A stretch of DNA of 14,691 nt from Muribaculaceae bacterium (lineage in GTDB: Bacteria; Bacteroidota; Bacteroidia; Bacteroidales; Muribaculaceae): positions 1 through 14,691 of the forward strand of contig CADFRV010000029.1 of NCBI GenBank assembly GCA_902836725.1. Reading direction: 5' to 3'. Positions 8,648-14,691 of the stretch are shown one piece after another; the first letter of the stretch is position 1; the number at the start of each line of letters is the position of its first letter. The notes under the pieces are model-generated. The model was given only the letters and a program-made list of their open reading frames with translations, did not search any database and was not told the DNA's origin. The translations under genes and the position numbers were made by a program.

Positions 8648-9991
8648 TCAGATAAAAAGTTTCTCCACTTTGTGGATGTGTCCCGAGAGACAGAACACCA
8701 CCACATGGTCGCCTGCCTGTATCTGTGTGCGGCCCTCGACAAGCATACCTTTGCCGTCGCGTATCAGGCCGGCGATGGTCATTTCGTGCGACAGCCTGAG
8801 ATCCATGACCGGTGCCTTGGTGATTTTGGAGCCGGGACGCACCTCCAGTTCGGCAACCTCAGCGTCGGCGAGCGCCATGAATTTCGACGAACTCTCGTCT
8901 GCATCAAGCAACAGCTGGAATATCTTGCTTGATGCAAGGAGTTTTTTGTTGATGACTGTGCCGATGTTAAGATTTTCGGCCTCGGAGATGAACTGTATGT
9001 TCTCCACCTCAGCGATGGTCTTGCTGACCTGGAACTCCTTTGCCGTGAGACATGCCAGAATATTGGTTTCAGAGAAATCGGTGAGCGCCACAAAGGCATC
9101 CATATCGGAAATCCCCTCTTCGGCGAGCAGCTCGTTGTTGCGGGCATCGCCATGGATTATGTTGACGTCGCATCCCGAGCATTTCTCAGGGAGGCGGCGG
9201 CAGGTATCCATATTGTCGTCGATGATAGTGAGGTTCCATTTCCCTCTGGCCATATGCACAAGGCGCACGGCGATGCGCCCTCCTCCCATTATCATCACAT
9301 TTCTTATCTTGTATTCACGCTTGCCGCATATCATGCGGATCTCGTCCACATAGTCGCGGGTGGTGGTGAAATACAGTATGTCCCCCTCCCATATCTCGTC
9401 GTCGCCTCGCGGAATGATAGTCTCATGCCTGCGTCGGATGGCCGATACGTGGTAGTGGTGTTGGCCGAAAGTGATATCGCGCAGGCGCTTGCCGATGAGC
9501 GAGGCGTTCTCGCGGAGTTTCACTCCTATGACTATCAGCTCGCCGTCGTGAAGTTCAAACCAGTTGCGCACCCACGGGCGCCCCAGCGACGTGCAGATCT
9601 CCTGCGCGGCAAGTACCTCGGGATAGATCAGGTGGTCCACTCCGAGCGATGCGAACAGCTCGCGGTTATGCTGCGCGAGAAACTCATAGTTGTCGATACG
9701 CGCCACAGTCTTGCGGGCGCCGAGTTTCTTTGCTATCTCGCAGGATATGAGATTGGTATTCTCAAATGGTGTAACCGCTATGAAAAGATCGCAGTTGTCA
9801 TGCACACCGGCGCCCCGCAGATCCTCGAACGAGGTGGGACTCCCCACCTTGGTCATAAGGTTGTAGTTGGCGTCAAGGTTCGACAGTTTGGACGCATCCC
9901 TGTCAATGAGCACGATATCCTGCTCTTCACGCGAGAGAAGTTTCGCCAGGTGCGACCCAACCTCGCCGGCTCCGGCGATCACGATCTTCAT
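8648..9991 (-). CDS. trkA: Trk system potassium uptake regulator TrkA
   Basis: This 447-residue cytoplasmic protein gates TrkH through nucleotide binding. It has the full double layout of TrkA. The first Rossmann (TrkA_N) domain has GAGEVG at 7-12 and an acidic strand end at D30. A first TrkA_C domain lies at about 150-215. The second Rossmann domain has MGGGRIA at 235-241 and an acidic IIDDN at 256-260. A second TrkA_C domain lies at about 378-446. In the second glycine-rich loop, the usual GxGxxG reads GGGRIA, so nucleotide binding there may be weaker, as is common in the second half of TrkA. The start ATG overlaps the dxs stop by 4 bp (ATGA, 9988-9991), which suggests translational coupling. 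Length is close to E. coli TrkA (458). Confidence 0.96.
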   Translation of the reverse strand: MKIVIAGAGEVGSHLAKLLSREEQDIVLIDRDASKLSNLDANYNLMTKVGSPTSFEDLRGAGVHDNCDLFIAVTPFENTNLISCEIAKKLGARKTVARIDNYEFLAQHNRELFASLGVDHLIYPEVLAAQEICTSLGRPWVRNWFELHDGELIVIGVKLRENASLIGKRLRDITFGQHHYHVSAIRRRHETIIPRGDDEIWEGDILYFTTTRDYVDEIRMICGKREYKIRNVMIMGGGRIAVRLVHMARGKWNLTIIDDNMDTCRRLPEKCSGCDVNIIHGDARNNELLAEEGISDMDAFVALTDFSETNILACLTAKEFQVSKTIAEVENIQFISEAENLNIGTVINKKLLASSKIFQLLLDADESSSKFMALADAEVAELEVRPGSKITKAPVMDLRLSHEMTIAGLIRDGKGMLVEGRTQIQAGDHVVVFCLSGHIHKVEKLFI

Positions 9992-11952
9992 TTTGCAGAC
10001 ATATTTGGATGTGACTCAAGTATCGACCTGGTTACGGAAGCTATGGATTCCGCATCCATGCCGCACAGTTTCCTCAGCTGCGCCACGGAGCCATGCTCCA
10101 CGAAACTGTCGGGTATGCCTATCTTCTCAATTCTGATACCGGTGTGGCCGTTCACAGCCATCCAGTCTGTCACGGCTGATCCGAGACCGCCGCATATGGT
10201 GCCGTCCTCCACGGTGACGACCGGCGTTCCCGACGCGGCCACTTCGGAAAGGATGGCTCCGTCAAGCGGTTTTACAAATGTCATGTCGTAATGAGCGGCG
10301 GAGACTCCCTCGGCCGCCAGAAGATCAATGGCTTTGCTTACCTCCGACGCGATGGTGCCGGTGGAGATAAAAGTAATATCGGTGCCGGCACGCAGTTTCT
10401 CCCCCTTTCCTATCTCCATGACACGGAAAGGTGTGCGCCAGTCGGGGGTGGTGCCGCATCCTCTGGGGTAGCGTATGGCCATAGGCGCATCCTTGCGCAT
10501 GGCGGCGGTATACATCAGATCGCGCATCGTGCGCTCGTCGCGCGGAGCGGCTATTATCATGCCGGGGATAGTGCGGAGATAGGCTATGTCAAACGCTCCG
10601 TGGTGTGTCACACCATCCTCCCCCACCAGTCCGGCACGGTCTATGCAGAATGTGACAGGGAGTCCCTGTATCGCCACGTCGTGTATTATCTGGTCATAAG
10701 CCCGCTGCAGGAACGAGGAGTATATGGCTACGAACGGCCTGAGCCCCTCTTTTGCCAGTCCTCCGGCAAAGGTCACGGCATGCTCCTCGGAAATGCCCAC
10801 ATCGAACACCCTTGATGGGAAAGCCTCTTTCAGGACGCACATGGAGGTTCCGGAAAGCATGGCGGCGGTTATGCCTACAATTTTCTGATCGGCCTGTGCC
10901 AGCTCCACAAGCGTTCTGCCGAAAACATCCTGATATTTCAATGGCGCCGGACCTGCCGCATGATCGGGCTGGAGCCTGTTGCCCGTCTCGGGATCGAATT
11001 TTCCGGGGGCATGCCATGTGGCGGGATCCTTTTCAGCGGCTTCGAAGCCTTTCCCTTTCCTTGTCTTGATATGAAGGATGCGGGGACCCTTCATGTCTTT
11101 TATATCGCTCAGCACCTTGACAAGCGTGGCTACATCGTGGCCGTCGACTGGGCCGAAATACCGTATGTTCAACCCCTCGAAAATATTCTGCTCGCGTGAG
11201 AGAAACGATTTCAGACTGTTGTTGAGGCGCAGTATGGCTCCCTTGCGGCGGTCCGAGACAATATGGAGTTTCTTAAGCAGACGGTATATGGAGAAACGGA
11301 GATCATTGTATCCTTTGGATGTGGTGATATGAGCGAGATAACGGTGAAGCGACCCCACATTGGGATCGATACTCATATCATTGTCATTAAGGATGATGAG
11401 CAGGTTATTGGGCGTATTGGCCGCGTTGTTGATGCCCTCGAAGGCGAGACCGCCTCCGATGGAGGCATCGCCGATGACGGCGACAACGTTGCGGCGCGGA
11501 TGCTCATGGTTCATTTCCGTGGCCACTGCCATACCGAGCGCTGCGGAAATCGAGTTTGAGGCATGCCCGGCGGTAAAGGTATCGTATTCGCTCTCGGCAG
11601 GATTGGGAAAACCGCTGAGGCCCCCGAATTTGCGGTTGGTCTCGAATCGGTCTCTTCTCCCGGTAAGAAGCTTGTGTCCGTAGGCCTGGTGCCCCACATC
11701 CCACACAATACGGTCATATGGGGTATTGAAAACATAATGCATCGCCACGGTGAGCTCCACTGCACCGAGCGACGAGGCGAAATGCCCCGGATTGCGCGAC
11801 AGCGCGTCTATAAGGAAAGCCCTTATGTCGGAACATACACAGGGAAGCGCCTCCACCGGGAGCTTCCTCAAATCAGCCGGACTGTCGATGGCATTGAGCA
11901 ACAGACAGTCAGCGCGGTTTCCGTCACTTGTTTGAATCGGCTTTTTTACCAT
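9988..11952 (-). CDS. dxs: 1-deoxy-D-xylulose-5-phosphate synthase
   Basis: This 654-residue enzyme joins pyruvate and glyceraldehyde 3-phosphate with thiamine diphosphate to make DXP. That is the entry to the MEP isoprenoid pathway and also to thiamine and pyridoxal synthesis. Visible landmarks are [10 protein letters not shown] (54-63, His57), [11 protein letters not shown] (84-94, His88), the cofactor region [17 protein letters not shown] (160-176) and GISEEHAV (386-393), where Glu389 matches the catalytic Glu of the GIAEQHAVT motif. [13 protein letters not shown] (438-452) and the transketolase C-terminal domain (about 515-645) follow. The GDG usually seen at the cofactor site is GDA here. 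The only N-terminal ATG is at 11952, which overlaps the upstream small gene by 29 bp. Conserved sequence starts near residue 18, so the true start could be slightly downstream at a rarer codon. The dxs-trkA-trkH order implies a single transcript. Confidence 0.97.
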   Translation of the reverse strand: MVKKPIQTSDGNRADCLLLNAIDSPADLRKLPVEALPCVCSDIRAFLIDALSRNPGHFASSLGAVELTVAMHYVFNTPYDRIVWDVGHQAYGHKLLTGRRDRFETNRKFGGLSGFPNPAESEYDTFTAGHASNSISAALGMAVATEMNHEHPRRNVVAVIGDASIGGGLAFEGINNAANTPNNLLIILNDNDMSIDPNVGSLHRYLAHITTSKGYNDLRFSIYRLLKKLHIVSDRRKGAILRLNNSLKSFLSREQNIFEGLNIRYFGPVDGHDVATLVKVLSDIKDMKGPRILHIKTRKGKGFEAAEKDPATWHAPGKFDPETGNRLQPDHAAGPAPLKYQDVFGRTLVELAQADQKIVGITAAMLSGTSMCVLKEAFPSRVFDVGISEEHAVTFAGGLAKEGLRPFVAIYSSFLQRAYDQIIHDVAIQGLPVTFCIDRAGLVGEDGVTHHGAFDIAYLRTIPGMIIAAPRDERTMRDLMYTAAMRKDAPMAIRYPRGCGTTPDWRTPFRVMEIGKGEKLRAGTDITFISTGTIASEVSKAIDLLAAEGVSAAHYDMTFVKPLDGAILSEVAASGTPVVTVEDGTICGGLGSAVTDWMAVNGHTGIRIEKIGIPDSFVEHGSVAQLRKLCGMDAESIASVTRSILESHPNMSAK

Positions 11953-12130
11953 TCTTCACATACTTCTTATAAAGCGGGACAAACACTATCACGGCAGACG
12001 CAATCAGCGGAAAAAGAGACATGAGGGTTACCGGCTCACCGGCGGCCAGAAGGCGCGTAACGAACCAGAAGCAGACACCGAGCCACAGAAGCCCGATAAT
12101 CGCGAAACGTATAATTATGCCGGTTTTCAT
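11924..12130 (-). CDS. Small inner-membrane protein of unknown function
   Basis: This gene encodes 68 residues from the ATG at 12128-12130 to a TGA at 11924-11926. Two predicted membrane helices (about 7-28 and 36-53) are joined by a short loop (AAGEPVT), and the tail is strongly basic ([14 protein letters not shown]). Both ends would lie in the cytoplasm by the positive-inside rule. It is the first gene after a well-formed promoter, and its 3' end overlaps the dxs start by 29 bp, which makes it a real part of the dxs-trkA-trkH operon rather than a chance frame. A longer in-frame start at 12385 would run back through the promoter and intergenic hairpins and is rejected. I recognise no family. 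A helper of the potassium system or a leader that couples translation to dxs are guesses only. Confidence 0.75.
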   Translation of the reverse strand: MKTGIIIRFAIIGLLWLGVCFWFVTRLLAAGEPVTLMSLFPLIASAVIVFVPLYKKYVKNGKKADSNK

Positions 12131-12198
12131 GTGTTGTGCGGTAAATAGTGTTGCAAATGCAGTCGGCACGCCGCCATTGGGGCGACTACGTGCAGATG

Positions 12199-12230
12199 CA
12201 AAATTACAAAAAAGCCTCAGCTTTTCCAAA
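12199..12230 (-). promoter_or_regulatory. Promoter of the small membrane protein-dxs-trkA-trkH operon
   Basis: On the minus strand a TTTG -33 box (12227-12230) is followed after exactly 20 bp by the -7 box TAATTTTG (12199-12206), a near-ideal Bacteroidota housekeeping promoter. Transcription should start near 12190-12193, leaving a leader of about 60 bases before the ATG at 12130. The leader contains short inverted repeats (such as AGTCG/CGACT) but nothing I can name as a riboswitch. Confidence 0.8.
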
Positions 12231-12255
12231 TCATATACAATACTGCCATATATAC

Positions 12256-12288
12256 AAAGGCGATGCGCCATACCGGCACATCGCCTTT
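12256..12288 (-). terminator. Strong hairpin downstream of tonB, distal of two
   Basis: There is a perfect 10-bp stem, AAAGGCGATG (12256-12265) with CATCGCCTTT (12279-12288), and the 13-base loop can form three further pairs (GCC/GGC). Read on the minus strand it is followed by a short TTTG tract and AT-rich sequence. It lies between the end of the tonB operon and the promoter of the next operon, where an insulating terminator is expected. The sequence is symmetrical, so it would fold from either strand. Confidence 0.65.
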
Positions 12289-12305
12289 GATAACTGTTAT
12301 GGGGG

Positions 12306-12324
12306 AACCGCCGCAAAGGCGGTT
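12306..12324 (-). terminator. Second hairpin, 21 bp after the tonB stop
   Basis: There is a 7-bp GC-rich stem, AACCGCC (12306-12312) with GGCGGTT (12318-12324), around a 5-base loop. On the minus strand it is followed by a run of five C rather than U, so it is not a classical intrinsic terminator. It may instead protect the 3' end of the message or act together with the stronger hairpin 17 bp further on. Confidence 0.45.
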
Positions 12325-12345
12325 TCAATCCATTGGTGAAGGGGA

Positions 12346-13215
12346 TCAGCTCTGGAGCTTGAAGTTGATGGGGAGGGTGTACCACACGGATACCGCCTGA
12401 CCGTTCATCTTGCCCGGAATGAAATCAGGCAGGGTCTTCACAACTCGTACGGCTTCCTTGTCGAGGTCGGGGTCTTTGCCGCGAACCACAACCACATCGC
12501 CTATCTTACCGTTTTTGTTCACTACGAACTTGACTACCACACGACCCTGAATGTTGTTTTCAGCCGCCATTGTGGGGTATTTGATGTGAGAGGCTATATA
12601 TTTCAGAAGCTCGGCTTCTCCACCGGGGAACTGAGGCATCTGCTCTACAGCGGTAAAGATCTCCTCTTTCACGGGTTCGGGACTTTTCTCCTCCACGATG
12701 ATCTCGTCTTTGTGCTCGCGCACGACGTTGAGGTCATCGGTACCCTGATCGAAGGTGCTTGCGCCTGCAGCTGCGGTCGATTCTGCGACATCATCCTTTG
12801 AGGTGATGTCCTCAGTCACTTCCTCGTCTGCCGCGATCGCAATCTCGGTATCCTTGATGGTGTTCAGGATCTCTTCGGGAAGAGCTTCCTCAGCCTGGGG
12901 TTCCTCCATGGCCTGCATGACTTCTTCCTCCTCTACTTCGGGTTCCTGCTCCTCAAGCGCATCAAGAGCGGCCTGCTGCTGCTCGAGCTGTGCCTGGAGC
13001 TCAAGTTCACGCTGCTCGCGACGGATATCCGAGTAAATGCCCCAGAAATATCCACCGACAAGTATCACAATCAGACCGATGACCACAAGGAGCATGGCCT
13101 TGTTGTGACGTTTGTCGCTCGCGCGGCGGAGGGTATATGCACCGAACTCTTTGTTTTTGCCTTCAAAGATTATATCGGTCCATTCTTTTGATGAAAGATC
13201 TACATCTTTTGCCAT
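12346..13215 (-). CDS. tonB: TonB family energy transducer
   Basis: This 289-residue protein would pass energy from the ExbB/ExbD complex to outer-membrane TonB-dependent receptors. The N terminus has a cytoplasmic segment with the NKEFGAY motif (21-27) found in Bacteroidota TonB proteins, then one membrane helix (about 41-60). A long periplasmic linker (about 62-190) is highly acidic and Glu-rich, with an Ala/Gln/Leu coiled-coil-like start (66-90), rather than the Pro-Lys repeats of the enterobacterial protein. The C-terminal TonB domain (about 192-288) has MPQFPGGE (193-200), IKYP (211-214), QGRVVVKFVV (223-232) and a final WYTLPINFKL. It is the last gene of an exbD-exbD-tonB unit, 47 bp after the second exbD, and two hairpins follow. 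Several TonB copies are usual in this group, so the receptors it serves cannot be named. Confidence 0.95.
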   Translation of the reverse strand: MAKDVDLSSKEWTDIIFEGKNKEFGAYTLRRASDKRHNKAMLLVVIGLIVILVGGYFWGIYSDIRREQRELELQAQLEQQQAALDALEEQEPEVEEEEVMQAMEEPQAEEALPEEILNTIKDTEIAIAADEEVTEDITSKDDVAESTAAAGASTFDQGTDDLNVVREHKDEIIVEEKSPEPVKEEIFTAVEQMPQFPGGEAELLKYIASHIKYPTMAAENNIQGRVVVKFVVNKNGKIGDVVVVRGKDPDLDKEAVRVVKTLPDFIPGKMNGQAVSVWYTLPINFKLQS

Positions 13216-13262
13216 TGTGCTTAATCTTTTGCGGGGTTAATAATATAGTCATTCATCACTTA

Positions 13263-13964
13263 TCACTTTTTATGCTTCAACTTGTAGTCAGCTACCATAG
13301 CTTCGTCAACCTCGGTGAGGGTACCGAGCTGGTAACGTGATATCTGGTTGATCTGCATTTCGTCGAGTGCGGAGATTACGCTCTCCCAGGAAGCACCGGG
13401 AAGGGGTTTGATAATGACTACCGGGCGCTCGTAATCGTCGCTGTTACGGATTTTCCTCGCAGCTTCCTGGAACTGCTCCTCGGTAATCTTTTTCTCGCGC
13501 CATTCCTGTCTCTTCTTCTCGACATCGTTGAGCACACCGCGGTTGCGGTCATGGAGGATCTTGCGCACACCCTGCTGGAGCTTGCCGTCGTTTCCGAGGA
13601 ACTCGGTTTCCTGCAGGTTGCTCGAAAGCACCTCAGTGCCACTGTATTCAACTACGGGCTTTCCGGTGTAGTAGTAAATGGTATTGCCTTTAATACCTCC
13701 GTTGTCGTCGTAGTCGGTGTCAAGAATCAGGGTTATGGCTTCCGATTCTTTCGCTTTCTGTAACTCAGTCTGCTCAAGCTTCTCGTTGGTAGGCAACGCG
13801 ATGCTGAGGGTCTGCGACTTAATCATCGTGGTACAGAGCATGAAGAACGTAATCAAAAGCATGTTCATGTCAACCATGGGGGTGAAGTCCACATGGATTG
13901 CCATCTTTTTCTGGGCACCTTTTTTCTTTTTTCCGTTGCCCGATGACTGTTCTATTTGTGCCAT
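13263..13964 (-). CDS. exbD: ExbD/TolR family biopolymer transport protein
   Basis: This 233-residue protein has a basic N-terminal tail (KKKKGAQKK, 12-20) and a single membrane helix at about 31-48 that carries the conserved Asp32 in FTPMVDMNMLLITFFML, the residue that takes part in proton flow. A periplasmic domain follows. It is longer than E. coli ExbD (141 residues) because of a charged, Lys/Glu/Arg-rich insertion (about 120-180) before the final beta-strand region with VVIIKPLPGASW. This is common for Bacteroidota ExbD as far as I recall. It starts 5 bp after the stop of another exbD and precedes tonB, so it is a subunit of the motor that drives TonB. Confidence 0.93.
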   Translation of the reverse strand: MAQIEQSSGNGKKKKGAQKKMAIHVDFTPMVDMNMLLITFFMLCTTMIKSQTLSIALPTNEKLEQTELQKAKESEAITLILDTDYDDNGGIKGNTIYYYTGKPVVEYSGTEVLSSNLQETEFLGNDGKLQQGVRKILHDRNRGVLNDVEKKRQEWREKKITEEQFQEAARKIRNSDDYERPVVIIKPLPGASWESVISALDEMQINQISRYQLGTLTEVDEAMVADYKLKHKK

Positions 13965-13969
13965 GTCGA

Positions 13970-14691
13970 TTAGTCTGCCTCTGTTTTAAGCGCGGTCATT
14001 ACAGAAAATTTGTTCATCTTGATGGTCTGAAGGTTGTCGAGAACCTGATGGATAGTCTCGAACTTCGTGCCACGGTCAGATTTCACGGCGATACCTTCGC
14101 CTTTCTGCACTGCTTCGCGGATGTTATCGTTACTTGAGTTGTAGATCGCACGCATCCAAATCTGGAACTCGTTGGTAGTAACCTTGTTTCCATCTTTGTC
14201 TGTGTAGACGATGTCCCTGAAGGGGATGCCGGTGTCTTTGGGAGACAGGTTGCCCATGATCACGGGCTTGTCAACGGTCTGGCCAAGGAATTCATCCTGC
14301 TTCGATGTCTCGAGCGAGAGGAATTCATGCATCTTTTCAAGGGGCACGCCAAATGAAGCGTTCTTTGCAAACTTGTCTAAATCGGCTGAGGTGATACCGG
14401 TCTTTTTGCCGGTCTTGGCCTCGTAGTCGGCGGCTGCGGTCTTGAGGACCTCGCGGCGGAGAGCCTCAGAACCCCACTTTTCCGCATTCTCGGGGTCTGC
14501 GTCGCCCAGAAGCGACATAAACACCTTACCCTGCGGGCTAACGAGCACTTGTGTCACGTTAGAGGTGGGAACCTTTATCTCCGAAACAGACGACGGGGTG
14601 ATCACCGTTACCGGCTCTTTCTGGAGGAAGGTTGAAGTCAACATGAAGAAAGTAAGCAAAAGAACGGTAACGTCACTCATCGCGGTCATGT
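13970..14691 (-). CDS. ExbD/TolR family protein, 5' end outside the window
   Basis: About 240 residues are visible. The real start lies beyond base 14691, because the first visible residues (MTAMSDVTVLLLTFFML) are already the membrane helix with its conserved Asp (visible residue 6). A family member should have about 10-20 residues before it. The ATG at 14689 is therefore not taken as the start. The periplasmic part has the usual VTVITPSSV strand, an extra charged helical region (about 65-135) and a closing beta-alpha segment (IAVKSDRGTKFETIHQVLDNLQ, read in two halves) resembling ExbD's peptidoglycan/TonB-facing fold. The next gene starts 5 bp downstream. Tandem exbD genes before tonB are typical in Bacteroidota and probably form a mixed ExbD pair. 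An exbB-like gene is expected upstream. Confidence 0.9.
   Translation of the reverse strand, partial: MTAMSDVTVLLLTFFMLTSTFLQKEPVTVITPSSVSEIKVPTSNVTQVLVSPQGKVFMSLLGDADPENAEKWGSEALRREVLKTAAADYEAKTGKKTGITSADLDKFAKNASFGVPLEKMHEFLSLETSKQDEFLGQTVDKPVIMGNLSPKDTGIPFRDIVYTDKDGNKVTTNEFQIWMRAIYNSSNDNIREAVQKGEGIAVKSDRGTKFETIHQVLDNLQTIKMNKFSVMTALKTEAD

Noticed and set aside
8641..8742. Longer N terminus for TrkH (start at 8742)
   Set aside because: It would overlap trkA by about 95 bp and add 34 residues with no membrane or family character. The ATG at 8640 gives the normal length.
9152..10291. A 379-codon open frame on the plus strand across trkA and dxs
   Set aside because: It overlaps two clear genes on the other strand, including their junction, and has no family resemblance; it is a codon-bias shadow.
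12131..12385. Longer N terminus for the small membrane protein (start at 12385)
   Set aside because: It would be encoded across the promoter, both hairpins and the end of tonB. The part before the ATG at 12130 is unlike a protein.
1..14691. CRISPR arrays, tRNA/rRNA genes, prophage, toxin-antitoxin or defence genes
   Set aside because: No spaced direct repeats, cloverleaf-like sequence, integrase, transposase or defence-type domains were seen in either strand.

Overview
This window looks like ordinary chromosome from a Bacteroidales bacterium, probably of a Muribaculaceae-like lineage. The evidence is a cargo protein of the type IX secretion system with a gliding-motility type C-terminal domain, a Bacteroidota-style TonB with an N-terminal NKEFGAY motif, two long ExbD proteins in a row, promoters of the TTTG/TAnnTTTG class and no clear Shine-Dalgarno sequences. 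The family-level assignment is inference.

Left part (1-1876): the window opens inside a gene of unknown function (2-583, +). It converges on a membrane-anchored zinc metallopeptidase of the YpfJ family (602-1477, -). The next 399 bases carry no gene. They hold a large imperfect palindrome (1477-1659) that looks like a miniature mobile element or a genome-wide intergenic repeat, and then the promoter of the next operon.

Centre-left (1877-7154, +): three closely packed genes, probably one transcript. They encode a secreted type IX cargo protein, a lytic transglycosylase (gap 11 bp) and the DNA repair ATPase UvrA (gap 2 bp).

Centre-right (7168-12130, -): a second operon read the other way. Its order is a 68-residue membrane protein, dxs (first step of the MEP isoprenoid pathway), trkA and trkH (potassium uptake). 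Neighbours overlap by 29 and 4 bp or lie 7 bp apart. A good promoter (12199-12230) lies 69 bp upstream of its first gene.

Right part (12346-14691, -): the end of a TonB energising operon, exbD - exbD - tonB, whose upstream part (probably exbB/tolQ-like) lies outside the window. Two hairpins between its end and the dxs promoter probably insulate the two units.

I found no CRISPR array, phage, toxin-antitoxin or defence system, and no tRNA or rRNA gene. The least explained structure is the palindrome at 1477-1659. The other points of interest are small departures within well-known families and the pairing of cell-envelope genes with uvrA.
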